A stretch of 64,000 nt of DNA from NCBI GenBank assembly GCA_022484695.1, contig JAKVKU010000001.1:186001-250000 (forward strand). The letters are read 5' to 3'. Source of the stretch: Lactobacillus sp. (lineage in GTDB: Bacteria; Bacillota; Bacilli; Lactobacillales; Lactobacillaceae). Made by a program: the position numbers and the translations under genes. Below the pieces are notes generated by a model, which was not told the DNA's origin, searched no databases, and saw only the letters and a list, made by a program, of their open reading frames with translations. Positions 25,846 to 33,600 of this stretch are shown piece by piece (the first letter of the stretch is position 1; every line of letters begins with the position of its first letter).

Positions 25846-27402
25846 ATGCGTGGACAACGTCAGAGTAACAAGTGGTGGGTACTGGGTACCGTGAGTTTTG
25901 CAGTTTTTATGGCGATGCTAGATATTACCATCGTCAATGTGGCTTTACCTGAGATTCAAAAAAGTTTTTCTGAAAGTTTTAGCACCTTACAGTGGGTTTT
26001 AAATGCGTATACTTTGATTTATGCCGTGATGCTCTTGCCAGTTTCTAAACTGGGGGATCGCTTTGGCCGCAAGCCGGTGTTTTTAGTGGGGGTATTGGTA
26101 TTCATTTTAGGGTCGTTGGCCAGCGGTCTGGCACCAAGCAATTTTTGGCTAAATATTTTCCGAGGGTTCCAAGGCATTGGTGGCGCGGCTATGATGTCAT
26201 TGTCCTTATCCATTGTCACAGCTGCCTTTCCAGAGAAACAGCGGGGGTTGGCCCTGGGGATTTGGAGCAGTGCGGTTGGTTTAGCGGTATCCACGGGACC
26301 ACTTATCGGCGGCATTTTGGTGGACAACCTCGGATGGCGGGCAATATTCTTGATCAATCTACCAATTGGCCTGTTGACAATTATTTTAGGCCTTATTTTC
26401 ATCGTAGACAAAACGCCTAAACAACCGGCTTCGATCGATATATTAGGCCTCATTTTTAGCACTGCCATGATTTTCAGTACAATTTTAGCGTTGATTCAAA
26501 AAGAAGTACATAACACATACGCTTGGACTGATTGGCGCATCATGACCTTATTTTTAGTTGCCATAGTGTCTTTAGCGTTGTTTGTCTTGACAGAACGGTT
26601 CGTGAAAGCGCCGATGATCGATTTAACTATTTTTAAGCTCAGGTCTTTTGTTGGGGCGGATATCGCGGCCTTTACACTGGGCGCGGGGTTATATGGCGGT
26701 TTTACTTATTTGTCAATTTTGATGCAAAATTATATGGGCTATACTGCGTTTGAAACCGGGTTGAGACTGTTAATTATCAGTGTTTTCACCCTGATTTTAG
26801 GGTCGATCACTGGCTTGATATCTGACAAAATTGGCAATCGGTGGTTAATCAGTTTGGCTTTATTTGTGGGGATGGCTGGTATTTTAACCATTAACTTTTT
26901 ATTGAAAACGCCTTTTAAGTGGGCCTATTTGTTGCCAGGTTTTATTTTGTTAGGGATCAGCAATGCTTTGGTGAATCCACCCATTTCAAATGCCGCCATG
27001 AGTTCAGTCGCTCCCAAGGATATTGGCATGGCTTCGGGGCTGTTAAATGTTTTCCGTCAAGTTGGGATTTCCTTTGGTGTGGTGATACTGGGAATCAGTG
27101 TGACCAATGGTTATTTCGATAAATTACCCCAACATTTAGCCAATGTCGCGCTATTACCGGGCAATATAAAGACGCAATTACTCAGTCTATTACACCAAGC
27201 AGGGCCATTTGCCGGGCAACAGATTTTCCAAAGTAAACAAGTCCTTGCCTATCAAAAACTACCTTTATTTGGGCAAATTAAAAATATTGTTTTTAAAGCA
27301 TTTGGCGAAGGGATGCAACATGCCAGTGTGATGATTGCTATTTTCCTTGGTGTGGGGGCATTAGCCAGTTTGATATTGATTCGGGATAAACCCAAAGCCT
27401 GA
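25846..27402 (+). CDS. MFS drug exporter, DHA2 (14-TMS, EmrB/QacA) family
   Basis: 518 aa. The start chosen is ATG 25846 after AGGATA. Motif D1 LDITIVNVALPEIQ is near residue 26, motif A GDRFGRKPVFLVG near 75, and motif C near 150 (AVGLAVSTGPLIGGIL). About 14 membrane segments are visible. A proton-driven multidrug exporter, probably repressed by the ArsR-type protein encoded upstream. Confidence 0.9.
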   Translation: MRGQRQSNKWWVLGTVSFAVFMAMLDITIVNVALPEIQKSFSESFSTLQWVLNAYTLIYAVMLLPVSKLGDRFGRKPVFLVGVLVFILGSLASGLAPSNFWLNIFRGFQGIGGAAMMSLSLSIVTAAFPEKQRGLALGIWSSAVGLAVSTGPLIGGILVDNLGWRAIFLINLPIGLLTIILGLIFIVDKTPKQPASIDILGLIFSTAMIFSTILALIQKEVHNTYAWTDWRIMTLFLVAIVSLALFVLTERFVKAPMIDLTIFKLRSFVGADIAAFTLGAGLYGGFTYLSILMQNYMGYTAFETGLRLLIISVFTLILGSITGLISDKIGNRWLISLALFVGMAGILTINFLLKTPFKWAYLLPGFILLGISNALVNPPISNAAMSSVAPKDIGMASGLLNVFRQVGISFGVVILGISVTNGYFDKLPQHLANVALLPGNIKTQLLSLLHQAGPFAGQQIFQSKQVLAYQKLPLFGQIKNIVFKAFGEGMQHASVMIAIFLGVGALASLILIRDKPKA

Positions 27403-27471
27403 ATGGGTGTGTGTTATTGCAGAGGTTTTGGTAAGCGGGGTTAAGCCTTGAAATTAGCGCTTATTGAACGC

Positions 27472-27522
27472 AAAAGTGCCTTGGTATTCAGATGTTAGGT
27501 CTGGTTGCCAGGGCACTTTTTT
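27472..27522 (+). terminator. Terminator after the exporter gene
   Basis: The outer stem is AAAAGTGCC / GGGCACTTTT with a larger loop, then T residues. Confidence 0.75.
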
Positions 27523-27624
27523 AGGTAGGCCACGGATATTATTGAGCGTTACCGCTAGACGTTGCGGGGGGATGAACGAAGCTATATAGCGTACGTATGT
27601 TCAGAGACGAGTAAAAAAATAAAC

Positions 27625-27981
27625 TTAGTGCTTACGCTTGGTATGATGCGGGACGCGTTTGCCGGCAAGGGCCAGCGCCAAATCCTTCTCAAATAACAGA
27701 CGGTCTGCGGGCATCATATCAGAAACGTAGGCCAAAGCCTGATAACGGTACTTGGAGAGGGTGGTTTGGCGCCCAGCAACTTTTTCTAATTTAGAAATAT
27801 GATGGGCTTCCCAAGCATCGACGCCACTATTGAGGGTTTCTTGTAGTAGCAACAGATCGCTATGGGGTGCCTTTCGCAAGAAGGTCCGAGCGGTGGACGC
27901 TGTTGCTTGAGCTGTATAGCGATAAGCATGTTTTTGGCGGAATTTTTTTTGCGCTTCGTAGTTAAAATTTTTGTTTGTCAT
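27625..27981 (-). CDS. Unknown basic helical protein
   Basis: 118 aa, rich in Lys, Arg, Ala and Gln, with no signal peptide or membrane segment. Both ends are basic (KKFRQKHAYRYTAQ and KRVPHHTKRKH) and the middle is helical. AGGAGATCT lies upstream of ATG 27981. A perfect palindrome lies 38 bases upstream of the start. No family was recognised; a nucleic-acid-binding role is possible from charge alone. Confidence 0.6.
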   Translation of the reverse strand: MTNKNFNYEAQKKFRQKHAYRYTAQATASTARTFLRKAPHSDLLLLQETLNSGVDAWEAHHISKLEKVAGRQTTLSKYRYQALAYVSDMMPADRLLFEKDLALALAGKRVPHHTKRKH

Positions 27982-28388
27982 GATAATAGATCTCCTTTAT
28001 ATTTTCAGTCAAGATGCAGTTATTCCTGGAATAACCTTTGATGGCGCATCTAAGCAATAAGTGACGAAATGCTAATTAAAGTTGATAGGCCGACCCATGC
28101 TCTGTATTTGATATAAAGGCTATTTAACCAAGAATGCCTTTATATCGACCCGGGCAGAGTTTTGAGTGAACCATCAAACGAGAGGCCATATTGCTTTGAT
28201 AAGTCCATCATAAAACTTTACGTTGGGATTGTAAATAACTTTTTTCGTCTTTTTGTGTTTTCATAAGTTTACAAGTGATATTTAATGTTCAGAAGTAACT
28301 TATTAAAAATGAAATCCAGCGTTATATCAAGCTTTAATCACCTTTTGAAAAATAAAAAGTAACTTTACATAAGTTAAAACGTAAAAAA
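27982..28388. other. AT-rich intergenic region with inverted repeats
   Basis: Together with the operator-like repeat that follows, this leaves about 550 bases without a supported gene before the holin. It holds a palindrome at 28019, a perfect 11-base stem at 28110-28146 (GATATAAAGGC / GCCTTTATATC, 15-base loop, no T-tract), and a strongly AT-rich stretch at 28240-28390. Confidence 0.5.
28019..28035. promoter_or_regulatory. Palindrome upstream of the unknown helical gene
   Basis: GTTATTCCTGGAATAAC, a perfect palindrome around a central T. Its position suggests an operator for the minus-strand gene at 27625. Confidence 0.4.
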
Positions 28389-28423
28389 ATACATGATAAT
28401 CCGGCTAGTCAATTATCATGTAT
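28389..28423. promoter_or_regulatory. Inverted ATTATCATGTAT pair upstream of the holin gene
   Basis: A perfect inverted repeat, ATACATGATAAT at 28389-28400 and ATTATCATGTAT at 28412-28423, with 11 bases between. The same 12-mer recurs before the deacetylase gene. Likely a binding site for a shared regulator. Confidence 0.65.
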
Positions 28424-28529
28424 GGGCCATCGAGCTATTGCACCCACTGAAAGGTGTCGTTATGATTGGCATTACACGCGTATTTACAATTTTGAGATCT
28501 CAAAAACTAATTTGAAAGGAAGGATTTCA

Positions 28530-28949
28530 TTGAAAATATCATGGTATGTTATTTTTTATCAAGTTGTATTGCCCATTGTTATTCTCGTAATTAGCGGTTA
28601 TGTTATTCCGTTGATTAGAAACTTCGCAAGGGCACAGAAGAATCTGACTAAGAAACAGGAACTGAATGCTTTAGCAGATATTCTGGACGTTGTCACTAAA
28701 ATTGCGAATGCCCAAGTGATCCAGACAGAAGCCAGACAAACCACTGGGGCAACGGGTATTGATAAAAAGCAAGTGGCTGTCAAAGGGACTAAAGCACAGG
28801 CCCAACAATTAGGGTTAGACATTCGAAAAGTTGATGTGGCAAGTATTGTTGAGTCAGTTTTTTCAAAAAATAAGCAGGCGCTTCATGAGAATTATGCAGG
28901 CAAGGTACCGACTTTAACGCAAATGAAGCCGCTGAACGATAAGAGGTGA
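28530..28949 (+). CDS. Phage-type holin, LL-H family
   Basis: 139 aa from TTG 28530 after AAGGAAGG. One N-terminal membrane segment (VIFYQVVLPIVILVISGYVI) is followed by a long charged helical region. Segments KQELNALADILDVVTKIANAQ and DIRKVDVASIVESVFS fit the LL-H holin pattern. Holins open the membrane so that an endolysin can reach the wall. Its end overlaps the region before the muramidase gene, so the two form a lysis pair. No other phage genes were found nearby. Confidence 0.75.
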   Translation: MKISWYVIFYQVVLPIVILVISGYVIPLIRNFARAQKNLTKKQELNALADILDVVTKIANAQVIQTEARQTTGATGIDKKQVAVKGTKAQAQQLGLDIRKVDVASIVESVFSKNKQALHENYAGKVPTLTQMKPLNDKR

Positions 28950-28951
28950 GT

Positions 28952-29545
28952 ATGACCATGGCCAATTTATTTGCAGATGTCAGTTCTTATCAGGCTTCGG
29001 ATATTGCTGCCATCCAAACTTTGGGGGTCTTGGGAGTCGTTGTTAAGGCTACGGAAGGTAGCGCAACGGGAACGGCGTACCAAAATCCAAAAGCCCTGGC
29101 GCAAACGCAAAGTGCACTAGCCGTTGGTTTACAGACCCACTTGTACCACTATGCCCGATATACCAGTGGACAAGATGCGCGTAACGAGGCGGATTTTTTC
29201 TCAGAATATGCTCAAGCGCTGGGGTTCAATGGTGATTGTGTATTAGTTGCCGATGTGGAAGATCCAACTTTAGTAACAACCGGTGTTTACAACAATACAG
29301 TGGCGTTTTTACAGCGCTTAAGGGAATTAGGCTGGACCAAATTAGCGGTCTATAGCATGGCCAGCTGGTTTTGGGCAAATCGCTTACCCACCAATGATGC
29401 GATTTGGGTGGCCAACTATGGTACAGCTAGTGTTGGGGTCGAAGGTGCCACCGCCTGGCAATTTACCAATAACTATCAGGGGTTGCCTTTAGACATGTCT
29501 TATGACTATACTGGGCTATTTACCACGCCACAGTTTGATTGCTAG
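28952..29545 (+). CDS. GH25 muramidase (phage-type endolysin)
   Basis: Cuts the glycan chain of peptidoglycan. 197 aa, a single GH25 domain: the first catalytic-site Asp in FADVSSYQ near residue 7, and the D-x-E pair in VADVEDP near 100. It has no signal peptide and no wall-binding domain, so export depends on the holin. GAGG lies before ATG 28952; another ATG two codons later is possible. It directly follows the holin. Confidence 0.88.
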   Translation: MTMANLFADVSSYQASDIAAIQTLGVLGVVVKATEGSATGTAYQNPKALAQTQSALAVGLQTHLYHYARYTSGQDARNEADFFSEYAQALGFNGDCVLVADVEDPTLVTTGVYNNTVAFLQRLRELGWTKLAVYSMASWFWANRLPTNDAIWVANYGTASVGVEGATAWQFTNNYQGLPLDMSYDYTGLFTTPQFDC

Positions 29546-29558
29546 CTATTTGATTTTG

Positions 29559-29590
29559 GAGTCATCTTCATCAGAAGATGGCTCTTTTTT
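29559..29590 (+). terminator. Terminator after the muramidase gene
   Basis: A stem GAGTCATCTTC / GAAGATGGCTC with a 4-base loop, then T6. It ends the holin-muramidase unit. Confidence 0.88.
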
Positions 29591-29617
29591 AAATTGCAAG
29601 GGGAAAATTCATTATTT

Positions 29618-29649
29618 ATTATCATGTATCGTGACGTATTATCATGTAC
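29618..29649. promoter_or_regulatory. Tandem ATTATCATGTAY repeats upstream of the deacetylase gene
   Basis: ATTATCATGTAT at 29618-29629 and ATTATCATGTAC at 29638-29649, in direct orientation and 20 bases apart (about two helical turns). Similarity extends to CGT after each copy. These are the same half-sites as before the holin gene. Confidence 0.65.
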
Positions 29650-29769
29650 CGTCGCCAAACCTATTGTATGCGCCAGCTTAATGATTTAATCTAATAATCG
29701 AACACGTGTTAGCAACAAACATCCCCGATCAGGATGACAACAAAAAAATAAATTACGAGGTGTTTTATT

Positions 29770-31248
29770 ATGAATTATTTTAATGACAATGGCGGTAGTG
29801 TAACTTTTATTCAGAAGACATTAGGTTGGAAAATCGCTAAGAATGGATTTGTACCTAATGATTCATTCAACGCAACACGATTTTCACCTGGCTTTACAAC
29901 CAGTGCATCCGGTACTGGAATTATTAAGTTTTACGAGGCTGGCACAACAGTGAATGCCACAGCCCCAGGCAGTGTGATTTTAGATCCTGCACTACCGAGT
30001 GTTTTGGCTTTTCATACTACCGATGATTTCTGGATTTTTAATACCGAAGCTTTAAATGACCCCACAAGTAATTTTGCGGGACGGGTTATTGATTGCTGGA
30101 AAGGTGAAAATATTTACAATACCTTTAAGTTCGGCCGACATGTGGTGAAGCAGATTGATGCAGATGGCTCGTATGCTATTGACAACCAAGGTTATGCTGG
30201 CATGGTTGGCGGTATTCAACAAATTGACAACGTCTATTTTATCAATGTGGGTGGTAATCAATGGGTTCGACGCTACGACTTATCACAAAATCAGACCGAG
30301 TGGTTTGGGAATGCGAACAGTTTTGACGATTACCAATTGGCTGAAAACCTAAACATTCCACAAGGTGCCAGCATTCTGAGCAGCGTGTTTGTAGATGAGC
30401 AAACAGTTGTGGGCACTTATGACGGCTCTGAGACGAAAAATTGCGTTGAAGTCAATGGTCGTAAATACACCAAGGTGTCAGGGGGCTATGTGTCTGACCA
30501 ACCAGTTATGGCCAACATTCCCGATACTGGCAATAATTCTGGCAATGGTCAGTTTATCACTTTGGGGTATCACGATTTCAGTGTCAGCGATACGTCAAAT
30601 CAAATCGTTATTGATTATCCAGCATTCAAGGCACAAATGGATTGGATCCAAAATCACGGCTACCATACCCTGACTGAGGATGAAGCTTTAGGCGCTTTAT
30701 TAGAAGGACAATCAATTCCCCAGAACTCAGTATTGCTAACCTTTGATGATTACTACCCAAGTTGGACCAATCCGATTGGTGATAATCCTAGTATTATTGA
30801 AACTTTGCAAAACTATGGATTCAGTGCTTTGTTATTCTTAACCATCGATAAGATGACTGACAGTGCATGGAATGATTTAAGACAATTAGATAAAAACCAA
30901 TTTGCTATTGGGTGCCATAATGTAAACCATTACCCCGATGCAATGTTATCTGGTGATGATCTAATTACTCAAGTATCAGATTCTAAGGATACAATTGAAC
31001 AAGAATTGCAGATTCAAGTACGGTCATATGCTTATCCATATGGCAGTCGTGATGATAATACTAGATTATTGTTACGCAAAGATGGTTATAAAGCAGGCTT
31101 TAATTTTGGTTACGGCAGTGGCAAAGAAAGTGCTGCCTGGGATAATTATACCCACGGCGTTCGAGAAAATTTATTGGAGAAATTCAATTTAACTCGGGTA
31201 CCAATTAATCAAGACAATAAATATACCTTTGACTCAATTTTTAGTTAG
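29770..31248 (+). CDS. NodB-type polysaccharide deacetylase with SLAP-like N-terminal region, no signal peptide
   Basis: 492 aa. The N-terminal half holds an SLAP-like module ending NVGGNQWVRRY near residues 160-175 and a second, weaker one. The C-terminal half is a CE4/NodB domain: VLLTFDDYYPSW near 320 with the TFDD metal and catalytic Asp pair, CHNVNHYP near 380 (HxxxHP), and SYAYPYGSRDDNT near 420. It would remove acetyl groups from wall glycans. A signal peptide and membrane anchor are absent, which is odd for this enzyme. AGGTG precedes ATG 29770. Confidence 0.82.
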   Translation: MNYFNDNGGSVTFIQKTLGWKIAKNGFVPNDSFNATRFSPGFTTSASGTGIIKFYEAGTTVNATAPGSVILDPALPSVLAFHTTDDFWIFNTEALNDPTSNFAGRVIDCWKGENIYNTFKFGRHVVKQIDADGSYAIDNQGYAGMVGGIQQIDNVYFINVGGNQWVRRYDLSQNQTEWFGNANSFDDYQLAENLNIPQGASILSSVFVDEQTVVGTYDGSETKNCVEVNGRKYTKVSGGYVSDQPVMANIPDTGNNSGNGQFITLGYHDFSVSDTSNQIVIDYPAFKAQMDWIQNHGYHTLTEDEALGALLEGQSIPQNSVLLTFDDYYPSWTNPIGDNPSIIETLQNYGFSALLFLTIDKMTDSAWNDLRQLDKNQFAIGCHNVNHYPDAMLSGDDLITQVSDSKDTIEQELQIQVRSYAYPYGSRDDNTRLLLRKDGYKAGFNFGYGSGKESAAWDNYTHGVRENLLEKFNLTRVPINQDNKYTFDSIFS

Positions 31249-31285
31249 TAAATTTACTTGACTAGCTTAAATTAAGGCAAAAAAG

Positions 31286-31355
31286 AACTTCCCTTCAATA
31301 TTTAAGGACTTCAGTTGAAATAAACTAGAAGTCAAAATTGAAGGGAAGTTTTTGT
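31286..31355. terminator. Bidirectional terminator between deacetylase and secreted paralogue 1
   Basis: The outer 14-base stem is AACTTCCCTTCAAT / ATTGAAGGGAAGTT; an inner GACTTC / GAAGTC pair is also present, with T5 after the right arm and A4 before the left. Confidence 0.85.
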
Positions 31356-31378
31356 CGTGTGATATCCATGACTGGGTA

Positions 31379-32032
31379 TTACAAATTTTCCACTAAAGTA
31401 TTATCAAGATAGTAAGCAGGAATCCATTGGTTAGCGCCGATATCAAACCAAAGTCCAGAATCGTAGGAGAAGTAAGCCTGATTGATGGTAAAAGTATCTC
31501 CAGGGTTAACTTGCTGTACAGGGGTTTGATAGGCCGGTGATTGCCAAAGTGTCACGGGACCGTTATTTTTTACAGTAACAATGTAATAGCTATGGAAAAT
31601 CATCTTCCAAGGTGAATCATCATTGAAGTCCTTGCCGCGATATACGCCAATTTCTTTGAACGTTATTTTATTAGCAGGGATTACAATGGCTTGATAGTCT
31701 GTTAGGAACATATCTGGGCCAACTTCATATATTTCTCTGGCAAATCTATACCAGGGATCTGCTTCACCGCCACCCCAACTACCGGTGTAAAGTTTTGACA
31801 ATTTCCATGTAGATAAACCAGGAACGTAGGAATCAGCAATAGGATTGCTATTGAAAAAACCCACACCTTTAGAAAGGAAATCCCTGTAGTTTGGGTCATT
31901 TAAGGTTAAAAATGATGAATCTCGTACAGGAATCACAACCTCATCGTCAGCTAATACAGGTTTTGCTGGAATCAATGCGAATAACAACACAGAAGTTGCA
32001 AGCAAGATAAAACTTATAAATTTTTTCCTCAT
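31379..32032 (-). CDS. Secreted SLAP-like protein, tandem paralogue 1
   Basis: 217 aa. The signal peptide is MRKKFISFILLATSVLLFAL with cleavage near VLA-DDE. The mature N-terminal part contains YVPGLSTWKLSKLYTG and DPWYRFAREIYEVGPD. The C-terminal 65 residues are an SLAP-like module ending WFDIGANQWIPAYYL. It is very similar to the next two genes, and most so in the C-terminal half. GGAGG lies nine bases before ATG 32032. The function is unknown; probably wall-associated. Confidence 0.75.
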   Translation of the reverse strand: MRKKFISFILLATSVLLFALIPAKPVLADDEVVIPVRDSSFLTLNDPNYRDFLSKGVGFFNSNPIADSYVPGLSTWKLSKLYTGSWGGGEADPWYRFAREIYEVGPDMFLTDYQAIVIPANKITFKEIGVYRGKDFNDDSPWKMIFHSYYIVTVKNNGPVTLWQSPAYQTPVQQVNPGDTFTINQAYFSYDSGLWFDIGANQWIPAYYLDNTLVENL

Positions 32033-32059
32033 AATTAAATCCCTCCATAGGTTAAAAAA

Positions 32060-32713
32060 TCAGTTGTTTGGTACTAGAGTATTATCAAGGTAGTAAGCGG
32101 GAATCCACTGGTTAGCGCCGATGTCAAACCAAAGCCCGGAATCGTAGGAGAAGTAAGCCTGATTGATGGTAAAAGTATCTCCGGGATTAACTTGCTGTAC
32201 AGGCGTTTGATAGGCCGGTGATTGCCAAAGGGTCACGGTACCGTTATTTTTTACAGTAACAATGTAATAGCTATGGAAAATCATTTTCCAAGGTGAATCA
32301 TCATTGAAGTCCTTGCCGCGATATACGCCAATTTCTTTGAACGTTATTTTATTAGCAGGAATTACAATGGCTTGATAGTCTGTTAGAAACATATCTGGGC
32401 CAACTTCGTATAGTTCTCTGGCGGTTCTATACCAAGGATCCGCTTGGCCGCCAGCCCAGCCTCCTGTGTATAGTCTGGATAGTTTCCATGCGGATAGTCC
32501 TGGAACATAGGAATTAGCGACCAAGTTGCTGTTGAAATAACCCCGTTCTCCAGAAAGAAGACCTTGATAGTTAAATTCGTTCAACGTCAGAAAGGATGAA
32601 TCTCGAACCGGAATCACAACTTCATCGTCAGCTAATGCAGGTTTCGCTGGAATCAATGCGAATAACAATGCTGAAGCAACCAGCAAGATAAATCCTAAAA
32701 TTTTTTTCCTCAT
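32060..32713 (-). CDS. Secreted SLAP-like protein, tandem paralogue 2
   Basis: 217 aa, the closest relative of paralogue 1: the signal peptide and the C-terminal half are almost identical, while residues about 45-90 differ (NEFNYQGLLSGERGYFNSN). The 27-base gap to paralogue 1 contains only the ribosome binding site, so both are in one operon. It is probably a recent tandem duplication. Confidence 0.75.
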   Translation of the reverse strand: MRKKILGFILLVASALLFALIPAKPALADDEVVIPVRDSSFLTLNEFNYQGLLSGERGYFNSNLVANSYVPGLSAWKLSRLYTGGWAGGQADPWYRTARELYEVGPDMFLTDYQAIVIPANKITFKEIGVYRGKDFNDDSPWKMIFHSYYIVTVKNNGTVTLWQSPAYQTPVQQVNPGDTFTINQAYFSYDSGLWFDIGANQWIPAYYLDNTLVPNN

Positions 32714-32741
32714 AATTAAATTCCTCCATAGTTTAAAAATG

Positions 32742-33401
32742 TCAGCTGGTTGGCACTAGGGTATTATCAAGATAGTAAGCAGGAATCCATTGGTTAGCGC
32801 CGATATCAAACCAAAGTCCAGAATCGTAGGAGAAGTAAGCCTGATTGATGGTAAAAGTATCTCCAGGGTTAACTTGCTGTACAGGGGTTTGATAGGCCGG
32901 TGATTGCCAAAGCGTCACGGGGGTATTATTCTTGACCGTAGCAATGTAGTAGCTGTGGAAAATCATTGTCCAAGGTGAATTATCAGTGAAATCTTTGCCA
33001 CGGTATTCACCAATGTTTTGATAAGTAACTTTATTAGCGGGAATTCTTACAGCCTGTTTATTTGTTAAAAATAAATTTGGACCAACTTCATAGACTTCAT
33101 TTGCAATTCTGTACCATGGATCTGACCCCATGATATCCCATGGACCAGTATACAGTTTGGAAATCTGCCATACAGATAAACCGGGAACGTAAGAATCTAC
33201 AATATTACTATGAAAGAAAGATGACTGGCCGCTAGTAAATTTTTGATAGCTATCACTGAAGTCATTCAACGTCAAAAATGATGAATCGCGAATGGGAAAT
33301 GCAACTTCATCATCCGCAGCAGAAACGGACTTTGCTGGAATCAATGCGAATAGCAATGCAGCAACAGCTAACCCGATAAAACTCATAGTTTTCTTTTTCA
33401 A
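32742..33401 (-). CDS. Secreted SLAP-like protein, tandem paralogue 3
   Basis: 219 aa from TTG 33401 with GGGGG seven bases upstream; longer frames lack a site. The signal peptide ends VSA-ADD. It is the first gene of the three-gene operon and the most divergent (KFTSGQSSFFHSNIVDSYVPG), but its last 60 residues match the others nearly perfectly. There is a 28-base gap to paralogue 2. Confidence 0.75.
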   Translation of the reverse strand: MKKKTMSFIGLAVAALLFALIPAKSVSAADDEVAFPIRDSSFLTLNDFSDSYQKFTSGQSSFFHSNIVDSYVPGLSVWQISKLYTGPWDIMGSDPWYRIANEVYEVGPNLFLTNKQAVRIPANKVTYQNIGEYRGKDFTDNSPWTMIFHSYYIATVKNNTPVTLWQSPAYQTPVQQVNPGDTFTINQAYFSYDSGLWFDIGANQWIPAYYLDNTLVPTS

Positions 33402-33443
33402 AACAATGCCCCCAATCATTGAATAGAGAAACCACAAATCCAC

Positions 33444-33455
33444 AATATCATGTGC
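33444..33455. promoter_or_regulatory. Degenerate copy of the ATTATCATGTA box before the tandem trio
   Basis: AATATCATGTGC keeps the core TATCATGT and matches 9 of 12 positions of the box found before the holin and deacetylase genes. It lies 43 bases upstream of paralogue 3, in the divergent region with the 33601 gene. Weak on its own. Confidence 0.3.
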
Positions 33456-33600
33456 CTAATGTAATGAGCATTTATCATTATTGTACCATGCTCGTTTAGA
33501 TTGCAGAGATTTAGGCAATAATAAGGACAGTGGCTTTTTTCAGCAAAAGCTGTGCTAAGATGGAGGCGTACATACACAATAGTTGGGGAGGTTATGGATC

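Noticed and set aside
28389-31248. A complete prophage around the holin-muramidase pair
   Set aside because: No integrase, repressor, terminase, capsid or tail genes, and no attachment-site pair were seen; only the lysis genes are phage-like.
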